Positions 34,608-35,746 of a stretch of DNA of 35,746 nt are shown here, one piece after another. The stretch is from Rhodocyclaceae bacterium (GTDB taxonomy: Bacteria; Pseudomonadota; Gammaproteobacteria; Burkholderiales; Rhodocyclaceae). Made by a program: the position numbers and the translations under genes. The DNA lies in the NCBI GenBank assembly GCA_008080565.1, contig VIKE01000015.1:1-35746 (forward strand), given 5' to 3'. Below the pieces are notes generated by a model. It made no database searches. It had not been told where the DNA came from and saw nothing but the letters and a program-made list of their open reading frames with translations. Position 1 is the first letter of the stretch. The number at the start of each line of letters is the position of its first letter.

Positions 34608-34725
34608 GTTTTAATTGAAAAGGCCGAAACCCCTCCCGGCCTCCCCTTATCAGGGGAGGAGCACACCAAAACCGCGCGCGATCAAGCTACCTCCCCTGAC
34701 AAGGGGAGGGTTGGGGAGGGGTTTG
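34608..34725. repeat. 118-bp inverted-repeat element, copy B
   Basis: It is nearly identical to copy A (32231-32348), from GTTTTAATTGAAAAG through both arms to GGGGAGGGGTTTG, with about a dozen scattered differences and a one-base gap. Same orientation. It lies in the 377-base gap between the TauE/SafE and asparaginase genes and may act as a strong 3' structure for the former. The rest of that gap holds the ansB regulatory sites. Confidence 0.92.
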
Positions 34726-34760
34726 AATCACAAACACCAGGTCGCAGGCCGGCCTACCCC

Positions 34761-34774
34761 ATCGAAAAACCGAT
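34761..34774 (+). promoter_or_regulatory. weak enhancer-like dyad upstream of ansB
   Basis: ATCGA-AAAA-CCGAT lies within CATCG-N6-CGATG and partly fits TTCGG-N4-CCGAA. It is 120 bases before the -24 element, similar to the first aspA dyad. It is less convincing than the aspA sites. Confidence 0.3.
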
Positions 34775-34880
34775 GCCCCGCGTCGGCCAAGCCTCGACAT
34801 TCCGTCAAAAACACCGGGCACCACAAAACCATTCCCAAACAAATCAATCACATAAAAACAAATAGCATCACCTGAATATC

Positions 34881-34896
34881 TGGCATGGCCCGTGCT
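34881..34896 (+). promoter_or_regulatory. sigma-54 promoter upstream of ansB
   Basis: TGGCATGGCCCGTGCT has GG and GC separated by exactly 10 bases and matches the aspA element at 13 of 16 positions. It lies about 54 bases before the ansB ATG. Confidence 0.65.
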
Positions 34897-34898
34897 GA

Positions 34899-35746
<848 letters not shown>

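Overview
The window is chromosomal DNA from a GC-rich betaproteobacterium, most likely a Rhodocyclales member close to Dechloromonas/Azonexus. This rests on the rplU-rpmA-obgE-proB order, the Porin_4-type general porin, the trpGDC block, PhaJ and the large hybrid-kinase/HD-GYP signalling operon. The genus is inference from gene content and protein style. No rRNA, tRNA, CRISPR array, prophage or insertion sequence is visible.

Layout. 1-3.8 kb: a broken pyrF (5' end outside the window), a YpfJ-type zinc peptidase, a membrane-anchored thioredoxin-like protein, an M23 peptidase, a 42-residue lipoprotein candidate, a Cys-cluster protein and a RidA-family protein. 4.0-9.9 kb (minus strand): a four-gene operon with a 1052-residue hybrid histidine kinase, an HD-GYP response regulator, an outer-membrane porin and a small periplasmic-binding-like protein. 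10.1-15.1 kb (plus): an unrecognised protein, then a MacA-like adaptor, a MacB-like ATPase and two FtsX-type permeases. 15.1-20.2 kb: phaJ, an RluF-like pseudouridine synthase with an FKBP isomerase (minus), then rplU-rpmA, obgE-proB. 20.3-24.8 kb (minus): OmpW, a general porin, trpG-trpD-trpC. 24.9-27.2 kb (minus): a more AT-rich TPR/O-GlcNAc-transferase-like gene. 27.3-30.5 kb (plus): GT2, GT39 and PAP2 genes, probably envelope glycan or lipid modification. 30.7-35.7 kb (plus): aspA, a dicarboxylate/amino-acid symporter, a TauE/SafE transporter and a secreted L-asparaginase (3' end outside the window).

The most striking signal is a dispersed motif of about 38 bp. It has an invariant 10-bp core ACGGTCAACC followed by two A-rich tracts. 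It occurs at least eight times in both orientations, mostly inside genes; it supplies codons to several proteins, a stop codon to the ABC ATPase and the N-terminus of the GT39 protein. Its core-plus-two-AT-tracts layout resembles the Haemophilus uptake signal sequence, although its function is unknown. A second repeat family, a strong inverted repeat of about 118 bp, has two copies flanking the symporter and TauE/SafE genes. aspA and ansB both have near-consensus sigma-54 promoters of almost the same sequence, and aspA also has two upstream dyads resembling the AauR enhancer. Together these suggest an RpoN-controlled asparagine/aspartate catabolic regulon: periplasmic asparaginase makes aspartate, the symporter may import it, and AspA converts it to fumarate and ammonia.
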